From Candidatus Roizmanbacteria bacterium (GTDB lineage: Bacteria > Patescibacteriota > Microgenomatia > UBA1406 > GWC2-37-13), in assembly GCA_027002315.1 (NCBI GenBank), contig JALWZV010000066.1:1-12355 (forward strand): 12,355 nt of DNA, given 5' to 3'. The translations under genes and the position numbers were made by a program. Of the stretch, positions 4,758-12,031 are shown piece by piece (the stretch's first letter is position 1; each line of letters opens with the position of its first letter). The notes below the pieces were generated by a model, which was not told the origin of the DNA, searched no databases, and worked only from the letters and a program-made list of their open reading frames with translations.

Positions 4758-7286
4758 ATGGAAACTTTAGGGCTAACATCAACTCATGCAGAGCAACTGC
4801 TAAAACAATATGGGCTCAATTCCATAAAATCCCAGCCTAAAAGGACAATCTTAGGAATTTTTTTTGAACAATTTAATAACTTTTTAACATTTTTACTTAT
4901 TGCAGCAGCAACTGTTTCCATTATTACAGGAGAGATTATTGATGGAGTTTTAATCCTAGTAATTATATTTTTAAACGCTTTATTTGGTCTTTATCAAGAA
5001 ATAAGAGCCGAAAAATCACTAAATGCTCTTAAAGAAATTACAATCACCAAAACTCGAGTTATCAGGGACGGAGAACAAATAGAGATAGACAGTAAGTTTC
5101 TTGTTCCGGGAGATATTGTGTTTATAGAGGAAGGAGTGAAAATACCAGCAGATGGAACTGTAATAGAAGGAATTAACCTTCAAACCAACGAAGCGGCTTT
5201 AACAGGAGAGTCATTGCCTATAGATAAATCTAAAGACGATAAGGTTTTTATGGGAACCATTACAGCAAGAGGTAGAGGCTTCTTTCAGGTTACTCAAACA
5301 GCTATGCAGACACAATTCGGGAAAATAGCTGATACCATCACAGATGTTCAAGAGTATAAAACGCCATTACAAAAAAAACTAGAAAACTTATCTAAAACCA
5401 TAGGATATATTGGAATAACTGCATCTATTATTGTCTTAGTTTTATCAATTCTCCAAACTGGCAGTTACTTTTCCTCGTTTCTCTTAGCTGTAGCTTTAGC
5501 GGTCGCTGTCGTTCCCGAAGGTTTACCCGCTGTGCTAACCATAACACTCTCGCTGGGAGTCGCAAAGATGGCAAAGAAAAAGGCTATTGTGAGAAAACTT
5601 GCAAGTATAGAGGCACTAGGAAGTATTACCGTGTTGGCCACAGATAAAACAGGAACACTTACCGCCAATCAAATGAAGGTTAAAGAAGTGTATATAAACG
5701 ACATAAAATCGAATGTAAAGAACATTAAAAGAACCGACTACGCTACGAAGCTTTTACTGTTAAACTCTGTTCTCTGCTCCACGGCATCAATCTCACATAA
5801 GAACGGTGAAAGAGTTATGCTTGGAGATCCAACGGAAGGAGCTCTTCTCATACTTGCAGAGGATAAAGGAATTAATATTAATGAGGTTCGTACAGAATGG
5901 CAACTTATTAAAGAGTACTCCTTTGATAGTAGAAAAAAAGAGATGTCAGTCATCGTTAAGAATCAAGACAAACACCTTACTCTTACAAAAGGAGCTCCAG
6001 AAGTAATCCTCAAAAAGAGTAAAAAAATTATTATTAACAATGAGATACTGCTGCTTAACAAAGCAAGAAAAGAAAAGATAGAAAAAACAATAACACGATG
6101 GGCTGATGAAGGTCTCCGTGTCTTAGCGTTTTCCTACAGTGATAATAATAAAAAGGAAGGGGATGTCTTTATAGGAATGATAGCATTGTATGATCCTCCA
6201 CGACAAAATATAGATAAGGTTGTGGAAAAAGCCAAAAACGCAGGAATTAAGGTCTTAATCGTAACAGGAGATAACAAAAAGACAGCCATCACCATAGGAA
6301 AGATTACTAAAATCCATCAGTCAAACGATGTTGTGTTAGAAGGAAGTGACATAGATAACATGAGCGATGATGAACTCAAGCAGATCCTCCCTAAAGTATC
6401 TATAATTGCCCGCTCAAATCCATTTCATAAGCATCGAGTTGTAAAACTGTTCCAAGAAATGGGCGAGATTGTTGCTGTCACTGGCGATGGTATTAATGAC
6501 TCAATTGCGTTAAAACAAGCAGATGTTGGTATAGCTATGGGAAAAACTGGAACAGATGTGGCAAAAGAATCAGCAGATATGATTATATTAGACGACAACT
6601 TTGAGACAATTGTAAATGCCATAGAAGAAGGAAGAAACATAACTAAAAACTTAAAAAGCGCTATTAAGTATTTATTATCATGTAATATCTCTGAGGCTTT
6701 GTCTTTAATAAGCGCCTTAGGAATGGGCATCGCGCATTTATTTTATCCAATTCAGCTGCTTTACATAAATTTAGTTACAGATGGCATTCCTGCTTTAGCT
6801 TTGTCATTCTCGCCAAAACAAAGGAACTTGATGAGACATCGTCCTCAAAAGAAACAGATTTTGCTAAGCAAAAAGGACTTAATCCACATAATCATCATTG
6901 GACTGTTAGCCACAGTTCTTGTATTGGTCTCTTTGCTAATTTACTCAAAAGACGCCTTGCTTGGAAAAACAGCAGCATTCACAGTTTTAACACTCATTCA
7001 GTCCTTTATCTTCTTAGACATGTGGTTAAACAACAAACTTTCTTTTAAAAACACGCGTTTATTAAATAAACCAATATTTATTCTCTCTTTCTTCACTCCA
7101 TTTATCTTACAATATGTAATAGTTATTTTTCCGACAACTGCCTCCGTATTTAAGATTAAACCTATAACACCGCAGACATTTTTTACAATAGTGCTTTTAT
7201 CCTTTGTTATCATACCTCTACTAAAGATATTTACCTCCAACAAGCTGCTTAACACCTTAGTCTCCTCTAAGTCAAGTAAGGTATAA
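4758..7286 (+). CDS. Ca2+-transporting P-type ATPase (P2A, SERCA-like)
   Basis: An 842-residue membrane pump that should export Ca2+ using ATP. In order: cation-ATPase N domain (about 1-35); TM1-2 (about 42-79); actuator domain with TGES at 149-152; TM3-4 with PEGL at 253-256; phosphorylation motif DKTGTLT with D296; nucleotide-binding KGAPE at 411-415; TGD at 503-505; hinge TGDGIND at 575-581; then six more membrane segments to about 824. The Ca2+ ligands of SERCA are kept: E254 (E309), N643 and E646 (N768, E771), N671, T674 and D675 (N796, T799, D800). Site-I E908 seems replaced by D754. The hinge reads GDGINDSIALK where AP is usual after ND. These residues favour Ca2+ over Na+/K+ or heavy metals. 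It is a monocistronic unit whose last 15 bp overlap the convergent hypothetical gene. Confidence 0.92.
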   Translation: METLGLTSTHAEQLLKQYGLNSIKSQPKRTILGIFFEQFNNFLTFLLIAAATVSIITGEIIDGVLILVIIFLNALFGLYQEIRAEKSLNALKEITITKTRVIRDGEQIEIDSKFLVPGDIVFIEEGVKIPADGTVIEGINLQTNEAALTGESLPIDKSKDDKVFMGTITARGRGFFQVTQTAMQTQFGKIADTITDVQEYKTPLQKKLENLSKTIGYIGITASIIVLVLSILQTGSYFSSFLLAVALAVAVVPEGLPAVLTITLSLGVAKMAKKKAIVRKLASIEALGSITVLATDKTGTLTANQMKVKEVYINDIKSNVKNIKRTDYATKLLLLNSVLCSTASISHKNGERVMLGDPTEGALLILAEDKGININEVRTEWQLIKEYSFDSRKKEMSVIVKNQDKHLTLTKGAPEVILKKSKKIIINNEILLLNKARKEKIEKTITRWADEGLRVLAFSYSDNNKKEGDVFIGMIALYDPPRQNIDKVVEKAKNAGIKVLIVTGDNKKTAITIGKITKIHQSNDVVLEGSDIDNMSDDELKQILPKVSIIARSNPFHKHRVVKLFQEMGEIVAVTGDGINDSIALKQADVGIAMGKTGTDVAKESADMIILDDNFETIVNAIEEGRNITKNLKSAIKYLLSCNISEALSLISALGMGIAHLFYPIQLLYINLVTDGIPALALSFSPKQRNLMRHRPQKKQILLSKKDLIHIIIIGLLATVLVLVSLLIYSKDALLGKTAAFTVLTLIQSFIFLDMWLNNKLSFKNTRLLNKPIFILSFFTPFILQYVIVIFPTTASVFKIKPITPQTFFTIVLLSFVIIPLLKIFTSNKLLNTLVSSKSSKV

Positions 7287-8075
7287 GCTAAAAAGAAGTT
7301 TTTGCATAGAAAATGTTGGGAAATGATCGAGCAACAAATAAAGAAGTTCGTCGTAGTGAGGATATTCTCGAACCAAAGGAATAACCACATTTATTGGAGA
7401 ATGTATAAAGTTAAACAAAAGATTCATCTTCAACAGAAAAAGCTTCTCAAGTGTTAATCTGAAAAATAAATACTCCTCCTCCTTTTGCCACTTTTGAAAC
7501 AGACCTTGAGATAGGCTCATATACTCAAGAAGTTTGTTGTCTCGTTCAGTTATTTTCCCCTTGGCATCAAGCTTCACAACCTCGTCAATAACCTCTTTGT
7601 AGATAAAATCTCTTGTTTGATCCTTCACAGCTCTAAACTTGAACCTCGTTTTTTCATGTGTGCTTATGCTCGTTATTTTCCCAGATAATGACCAACTTTT
7701 GACAGATTCGCGTAAAGCTATGAAAACAAAAACCAACTTAGTATTAATATCTAAGATGCGTCTGCCTTGCCTAATTATAGAAAGACTTTTATCCCTATTT
7801 TTCTCTCTCCATTTACGCAAAACTAAAGGCAGCGTTATGTTTTCCTTGAACAAAGACTCTACCTCCAATTTAGTCTCCTTACTTAAGGAAATAAAATCAT
7901 CGCGTAGCACGGATTCCTCTATCTTAGATACAAGATATTTAAAATAATTTCTAAAGGGAGCTATATACTGAAAGGCTAACGGCACAGAATGAATATTAAA
8001 AATATCCTTTATTTTTTTATAGAGATCTGCTGTCTCTCTATCTGCCTTTATCGGAACTATCGGTTCTATTTTCAT
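7272..8075 (-). CDS. Uncharacterised all-helical protein, possibly DehI/AhpD-like fold
   Basis: 267 residues, with no signal peptide and no firm family recognition. It looks almost wholly alpha-helical. The N-terminal pattern resembles the start of DehI-type halocarboxylic-acid dehalogenase relatives: IEPIVPIKADRETADLYKKI, then VPLAFQYIAPFRNYFKYLV at about 32-50. Those proteins share I-x-E, A-x-x-Y-x-x-I-K, then a helix with 'ifr-LA-yP-yle'. The second half (about 145-267) is also helical and rich in Leu, Phe and Lys. I do not claim dehalogenase activity; a catalytic Asp cannot be assigned by eye. It follows the uracil-DNA glycosylase gene after 5 bp with no Shine-Dalgarno sequence, so it should be translated from the same message by coupling. 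Its 3' end overlaps the ATPase gene tail to tail. Codon use looks like its neighbours. Confidence 0.75.
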   Translation of the reverse strand: MKIEPIVPIKADRETADLYKKIKDIFNIHSVPLAFQYIAPFRNYFKYLVSKIEESVLRDDFISLSKETKLEVESLFKENITLPLVLRKWREKNRDKSLSIIRQGRRILDINTKLVFVFIALRESVKSWSLSGKITSISTHEKTRFKFRAVKDQTRDFIYKEVIDEVVKLDAKGKITERDNKLLEYMSLSQGLFQKWQKEEEYLFFRLTLEKLFLLKMNLLFNFIHSPINVVIPLVREYPHYDELLYLLLDHFPTFSMQKLLFSLYLT

Positions 8076-8080
8076 TGTGT

Positions 8081-8695
8081 TTAAAACAAAGTTTCTTGTT
8101 TAGGAGGAGCTTCTTTCTTTTCTCGATCTAAACCCTTAATAACCTCTGGCAAACGTGAAAAATCTTTTCTAAAATCCTCTAATACCTTTCCATTGCGCAA
8201 AGCTGCAGCAGGATGATACATAGGAAACAAAACTATGTCCATTCCAAACCAACTAATATGCTGAGATTTACCATGAGTCTTAGAGATAAAAGCAGAAGGT
8301 AAAAAGAAGTTCATAGCAAAACGACCAAGTGTTACCACAATTTTTGGTTTTATAATCATTAATTGTCTGTATAAAAAAGGCGAACACGCTTTTATTTCAT
8401 TCGGTTCTGGGTCTCTATTATTAGGAGGTCTATGTTTTAGGATGTTTCCAATAAAGATATCGCTTCTTTTGAGGCCTATCTCTAAAAGAGCGCTGTCTAA
8501 CAATTTTCCAGCTCGTCCTACAAACGGAATACCGCTCTGATCTTCATAATAACCTGGAGCCTCACCTATAAAAAATATCTCAGCGTCTGGATTACCAGCT
8601 CCCGGAACAGGGTTTGTTGCAGTCTTATAAAGTGAACATTTTTTACACTGTTTAATCTCTTCTGCTACCTTCAAAAGCTCGCTCTTTTTGTCCAT
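8081..8695 (-). CDS. Uracil-DNA glycosylase, family 4 (Fe-S type)
   Basis: 204 residues. It removes uracil from DNA as the first step of base excision repair. The catalytic-site motif GEAPGYYED is at 44-52, GIPFVGRAGKLL at 55-66 and the HPAAALRN motif at 161-168 with H161. Family-4 enzymes hold a 4Fe-4S cluster with four Cys. Here C17 and C20 (CKKC) and C104 (KACSPFL) are present, but the usual third Cys of the KCRPP motif is His88 (KHRPPNNRDP). The cluster may be bound with a His ligand, altered or absent. The C-terminus is a charged, Pro-containing tail (about 189-204). The start is fixed by an extended -10 box ending 6 bases upstream. It is the first gene of an operon with the helical hypothetical protein and is divergent from the GNAT gene. 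Confidence 0.9.
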   Translation of the reverse strand: MDKKSELLKVAEEIKQCKKCSLYKTATNPVPGAGNPDAEIFFIGEAPGYYEDQSGIPFVGRAGKLLDSALLEIGLKRSDIFIGNILKHRPPNNRDPEPNEIKACSPFLYRQLMIIKPKIVVTLGRFAMNFFLPSAFISKTHGKSQHISWFGMDIVLFPMYHPAAALRNGKVLEDFRKDFSRLPEVIKGLDREKKEAPPKQETLF

Positions 8696-8701
8696 AAAAT
8701 G

Positions 8702-8710
8702 ATTATAGCA
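8702..8710 (-). promoter_or_regulatory. Extended -10 promoter of the uracil-DNA glycosylase operon
   Basis: The minus strand reads TGCTATAAT, a perfect -10 with the TGn extension, then six bases (CATTTT) and the ATG at 8695. The mRNA should start on or beside the start codon. There is no Shine-Dalgarno sequence and no clear -35 box. Confidence 0.7.
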
Positions 8711-8785
8711 AAATTAAAATCCTGTATTTATGCCTTATTCAACTAATTTTGAACTAATCATCTCACCACAAATATAAGATTTAGG

Positions 8786-8791
8786 TATAAT
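8786..8791 (+). promoter_or_regulatory. -10 promoter of the GNAT gene, overlapping an upstream ATG
   Basis: The sequence TATAATGAACGTTATG contains the box (8786-8791), an in-frame ATG inside it (8790-8792), and a second ATG at 8799 seven bases after the box. The arrangement is nearly identical to the tyrS promoter on the other strand (TATAATGAAGATTATG). Transcription should begin at about 8798-8799, so the second ATG is the start. Confidence 0.65.
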
Positions 8792-8798
8792 GAACGTT

Positions 8799-9266
8799 AT
8801 GTATAATATCTCCTTTAGAAAATTAAAAAAAGAAGATAAAGACTCATATCTCCAACTACTGTCGGATAGACAAGATGAGTCTAATGCAAACTATGGAGGA
8901 ATAATTAATACCGTTTTATCTGAAGGAAAACTTACCTTTGATCAAATATTAAATCAAAACTGGATAACTGTAATTGTCGCCGAACAAAACAAAAAAATAA
9001 TAGCCACTGTTACTCTTTATTTTCTTCCTAGGATTAGATTATCCGGCCGATTTGTAATTTTTGAGGATGTGTTGGTAGCAAAATCGAGAAGAGGTATGGG
9101 TGTAGGAACCAAGTTGATAGAGTACGCTATCAATTACTGCAAACAATTTCATGATGTTAAGAAAATAAAGTTAGGAACAAGAAAAGATAATGAAAAGGCT
9201 CAGAGATTTTATTTCAGATTAGGTTTTAAATATAAGGAAAAGCTCCTACAATTACCGCTAAAATAA
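8799..9266 (+). CDS. GNAT family N-acetyltransferase
   Basis: 155 residues from the ATG at 8799. The reading frame also has an ATG at 8790, but that one lies inside the -10 box. Numbered from 8799, the acetyl-CoA motif A is EDVLVAKSRRGMGVGTKLIE (89-108), with the pyrophosphate-binding RRGMGVG at 97-103. Motif B has N131 and the FYFRLGF stretch at 138-143, close to the end. A typical GNAT beta strand (VIVAEQNKKIIATVTLYF) lies at about 58-75. The pattern is closest to small-molecule GNATs of the GNA1 kind, but the substrate cannot be told. It is a single-gene unit, with 134 bp of AT-rich spacer before leuS. Function beyond acetyl transfer is open. Confidence 0.85.
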   Translation: MYNISFRKLKKEDKDSYLQLLSDRQDESNANYGGIINTVLSEGKLTFDQILNQNWITVIVAEQNKKIIATVTLYFLPRIRLSGRFVIFEDVLVAKSRRGMGVGTKLIEYAINYCKQFHDVKKIKLGTRKDNEKAQRFYFRLGFKYKEKLLQLPLK

Positions 9267-9382
9267 TATTAATAAGAGATATATTTTGGTTACTTCATTT
9301 TTCAATTAACTAATTCAGAATGGTGTGTGAATTTATGTTAAATCAAGTTTAAAGTTGCTATTTTATATCTGAATATTTTTAC

Positions 9383-9390
9383 TGTATAAT
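9383..9390 (+). promoter_or_regulatory. -10 promoter of leuS
   Basis: TGTATAAT is followed by 10 bases to the ATG at 9401. The next register, AATAAT at 9388-9393, would give the 7-base spacing seen at other genes here. Either way the leader is 0-4 bases. TTGCTA at 9355-9360 is too far upstream for a normal -35. An AGG at 9394-9396 is probably not on the transcript. Confidence 0.55.
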
Positions 9391-9400
9391 AATAGGCTGT

Positions 9401-12031
9401 ATGACAAAATACATGCCAGCTAAGTTCGAGTCAAAATGGATTAAAAACTGGGATAAGAAGAAAATATATAAAACTGAGAGTGTTAAAGATAAGAAAAAAA
9501 AGAAGTATATATTAGTGATGTTTCCCTATCCATCAGGATCAGGTCTTCATGTCGGGCATGTGCGGATCTATACAGGAACAGATGTTATTGCAAGATACTT
9601 TAGAATGAAGGGATATAGTGTTCTTCATCCCATCGGTTGGGATGCCTTTGGTCTTCCAGCGGAAAATGCTGCCATAAAAGCTAAAAAAAACCCTCAGGAT
9701 CTGGTTCCTCGAAACCAGGAAAACTTTAAGCGTCAGATGAAGATGATTGGTCTGTCTTATGACTGGGATAGAGAGCTATCCACTGCTGATCCCAATTATT
9801 ACGCCATTACTCAGTGGTTATTTATCCAGTTCTTTAAATTAGGATTACTGTACAAAACACAAACACCTGTGTACTTCTGTCCATTTTGTAAAACTGGTCT
9901 TGCTGAGGAAGAGGTTCTTCCAGACGGAACTCACGAGAGGTGCGGTAAACCCATCACAAGAAAGCTATTACCACAGTGGATATTTAAGATAACAGATTAT
10001 GGAGACAGCCTGTTAAAAACACTGAACACGCTCGATTGGCCAAAGGGAATACTGGAGATGCAAAAAAACTGGATTGGTCGTAAAGAGGGTATCGAGATTA
10101 CATATGATGTAGTTCAAGATAACGAAAAGGTTGATACCATAACCTGTTTTACCACACGACCCGACACTAATTTTGGGGCAACGTTCATAGTTATCGCTCC
10201 AGAACACAAATTCGTCACAAAAATTCTACAGGGAAAAATTAAGGTAGACAAAAAGACAAAGGAAAAAGTTGATGAATACGTTAAAAAATCATTAGCTAAA
10301 ACGGATCTCGATAGAATAGCTGAGGGTAAGGAAAAAACAGGCGTGTTTACTGGATTCTATGCAGTAAACAACCTAAATGGACGTAAGATGCCTGTGTGGA
10401 TATCTGATTTCGTACTTTCAGAGTTTGGAACAGGAGCTGTTGTTGGAGTCCCCGGGCATGATGTCAGAGACTTTCAATTTGCTAAGAAATTTGGAATAGA
10501 AATTATACGAGTTGTAAAGGATAAAGATGGAAATGCAGGTCCAATTAAAGACGAAAAGGATGTTCAAGAAGATGAAGGAATTATGATAAACTCAGAGTTT
10601 TTAAATGGATTAAATATACATAAAGCTACTAAGGTTATGATGGATTATTTAGAAAAAAAAGGGTGGGGAGAAAGAAAAGTAAGTTATCATCTGAGAGATT
10701 GGATTTTTTCACGACAAAGATATTGGGGAGAACCGATACCAATGGTTTATTGCGAACACTGTGCAAAAAAAGGAATCTCATGGTACTCACTACACAAGAA
10801 CGATGTTCTTAAAAAAGAGTATCAAAGTAATACTAAACTATATCAGAACATTACAGAAAGATGGGGAAAGAACTCTAAGGATATGGCAGGATGGTTTCCA
10901 ATAGAAGAAAAATCCTTACCTCTGAAACTTCCCTATGTTGATAATTATAAGCCTTCTGCAACAGGCCAATCCCCGTTGGCTCACATCACAGAATGGACTC
11001 AAACAAAGTGTCCCGTTTGTGGTAGAAAAGCAGTAAGAGAGACCGACACAATGCCTAACTGGGCTGGTTCGTGTTGGTATTTCCTAGCCTTCACCTTTTG
11101 GAATAAAGAGGGTGTTGTTAAAAAGAAAGGAGAGCAAGTATCAAGGTTATGGGCAAATAAAGTAAAAAACTCTGTTAAAAAATGGATGCCTGTAGATTGG
11201 TATGTTGGAGGAGCAGAACACGCTGTATTGCACCTACTCTACTCCCGCTTCTGGGTTCATGCCTTAAATGATATGAATTTAGTAAACTTTAGAGAGCCTT
11301 TTATGAAGCTGAGTAACGTTGGTATGGTTCTCGCTGGAGATCATAAAAAGATGAGTAAATCATTAGGTAACGTTATTAACCCTGATGATGTTGTTAAAGA
11401 GTTCGGAGCCGATGCTCTAAGAATTTATGAGATGTTTATGGCCCCGTTTGATCAAGAGATAGCCTGGTCTAACAAAGCATTACAGGGTGCATATAGATTT
11501 TTAAAGAAAATCTGGCAAATATATCATTCGATTGATAACCTAACAAACAACGCTAAAGATGAGGATAAAGACCTTTTAGCAAAGCTACAAACTACAATAG
11601 CAAAGGTTGAGCAAGATATCACAAACGTAAAATTTAACACAGCTATTGCTAAGATGATGGAGTTCGTAAATGAATGGACGAATAAAAAGCTATCAGAACA
11701 AAACGCTAAAAAATTCCTTAAGGTGTTGTCACCCTTTGCTCCCTTTATAACAGAGGAAATATGGCAATCTGTGTTCGAGGAAAAAGAATCTATACATCTA
11801 TCTACATGGCCGAAAGTTGTTATTAAGACAACCAATCTAAGAATAAAGATACCTATCCAGGTTGACGGTAAAGTGAGAGATATTATTACAATTAATAAAG
11901 AAATGTCGGAAAAAGCAGTTATTGAGATCGCAATGAACTCTCAAAAGATACAAAAATATCTAAAAAATAAGAAATTCAAGTATATATACATAAAGAATAA
12001 AATAATTAACTTCGTTCTGCTCAAAAAATAA
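9401..12031 (+). CDS. leuS: Leucyl-tRNA synthetase
   Basis: An 876-residue class Ia enzyme that charges tRNA-Leu, complete and near the usual bacterial length (E. coli 860). FPYPSGSGLHVGH (41-53) holds the HIGH motif and KMSKS is at 650-654. The CP1 editing domain is intact: TTRPDT at 251-256 and GTGAVVGVPGHDVRD at 343-357, where D357 matches the universal editing Asp. A zinc module has C160, C163 and C181, with H178 where a fourth Cys is often found. A second Cys set is C451, C454, C537 and C540. Between them, residues about 458-497 look like an insertion relative to textbook LeuRS before GWFPIEEKSLPLKLP. The C-terminal domain (about 811-876) has the usual VDGKVRD. The gene is monocistronic, preceded by a promoter 10 bases upstream, with no strong terminator after it. 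Confidence 0.95.
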   Translation: MTKYMPAKFESKWIKNWDKKKIYKTESVKDKKKKKYILVMFPYPSGSGLHVGHVRIYTGTDVIARYFRMKGYSVLHPIGWDAFGLPAENAAIKAKKNPQDLVPRNQENFKRQMKMIGLSYDWDRELSTADPNYYAITQWLFIQFFKLGLLYKTQTPVYFCPFCKTGLAEEEVLPDGTHERCGKPITRKLLPQWIFKITDYGDSLLKTLNTLDWPKGILEMQKNWIGRKEGIEITYDVVQDNEKVDTITCFTTRPDTNFGATFIVIAPEHKFVTKILQGKIKVDKKTKEKVDEYVKKSLAKTDLDRIAEGKEKTGVFTGFYAVNNLNGRKMPVWISDFVLSEFGTGAVVGVPGHDVRDFQFAKKFGIEIIRVVKDKDGNAGPIKDEKDVQEDEGIMINSEFLNGLNIHKATKVMMDYLEKKGWGERKVSYHLRDWIFSRQRYWGEPIPMVYCEHCAKKGISWYSLHKNDVLKKEYQSNTKLYQNITERWGKNSKDMAGWFPIEEKSLPLKLPYVDNYKPSATGQSPLAHITEWTQTKCPVCGRKAVRETDTMPNWAGSCWYFLAFTFWNKEGVVKKKGEQVSRLWANKVKNSVKKWMPVDWYVGGAEHAVLHLLYSRFWVHALNDMNLVNFREPFMKLSNVGMVLAGDHKKMSKSLGNVINPDDVVKEFGADALRIYEMFMAPFDQEIAWSNKALQGAYRFLKKIWQIYHSIDNLTNNAKDEDKDLLAKLQTTIAKVEQDITNVKFNTAIAKMMEFVNEWTNKKLSEQNAKKFLKVLSPFAPFITEEIWQSVFEEKESIHLSTWPKVVIKTTNLRIKIPIQVDGKVRDIITINKEMSEKAVIEIAMNSQKIQKYLKNKKFKYIYIKNKIINFVLLKK

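Noticed and set aside
6998..7390. 130-codon frame on the minus strand at the ATPase end
   Set aside because: It lies opposite the ATPase C-terminal membrane segments and overlaps the better-supported helical gene in the same direction.
1..8723. AGGATT upstream of three -10 boxes (12-17, 3909-3904 minus, 8723-8718 minus) as a shared upstream element
   Set aside because: The distance to the -10 box varies (15, 13 and 10 bases) and it is missing from the other three promoters, so chance is likely.
9355..9360. TTGCTA as the -35 of leuS
   Set aside because: The spacer to TATAAT would be 24 bases, too long for sigma-70.
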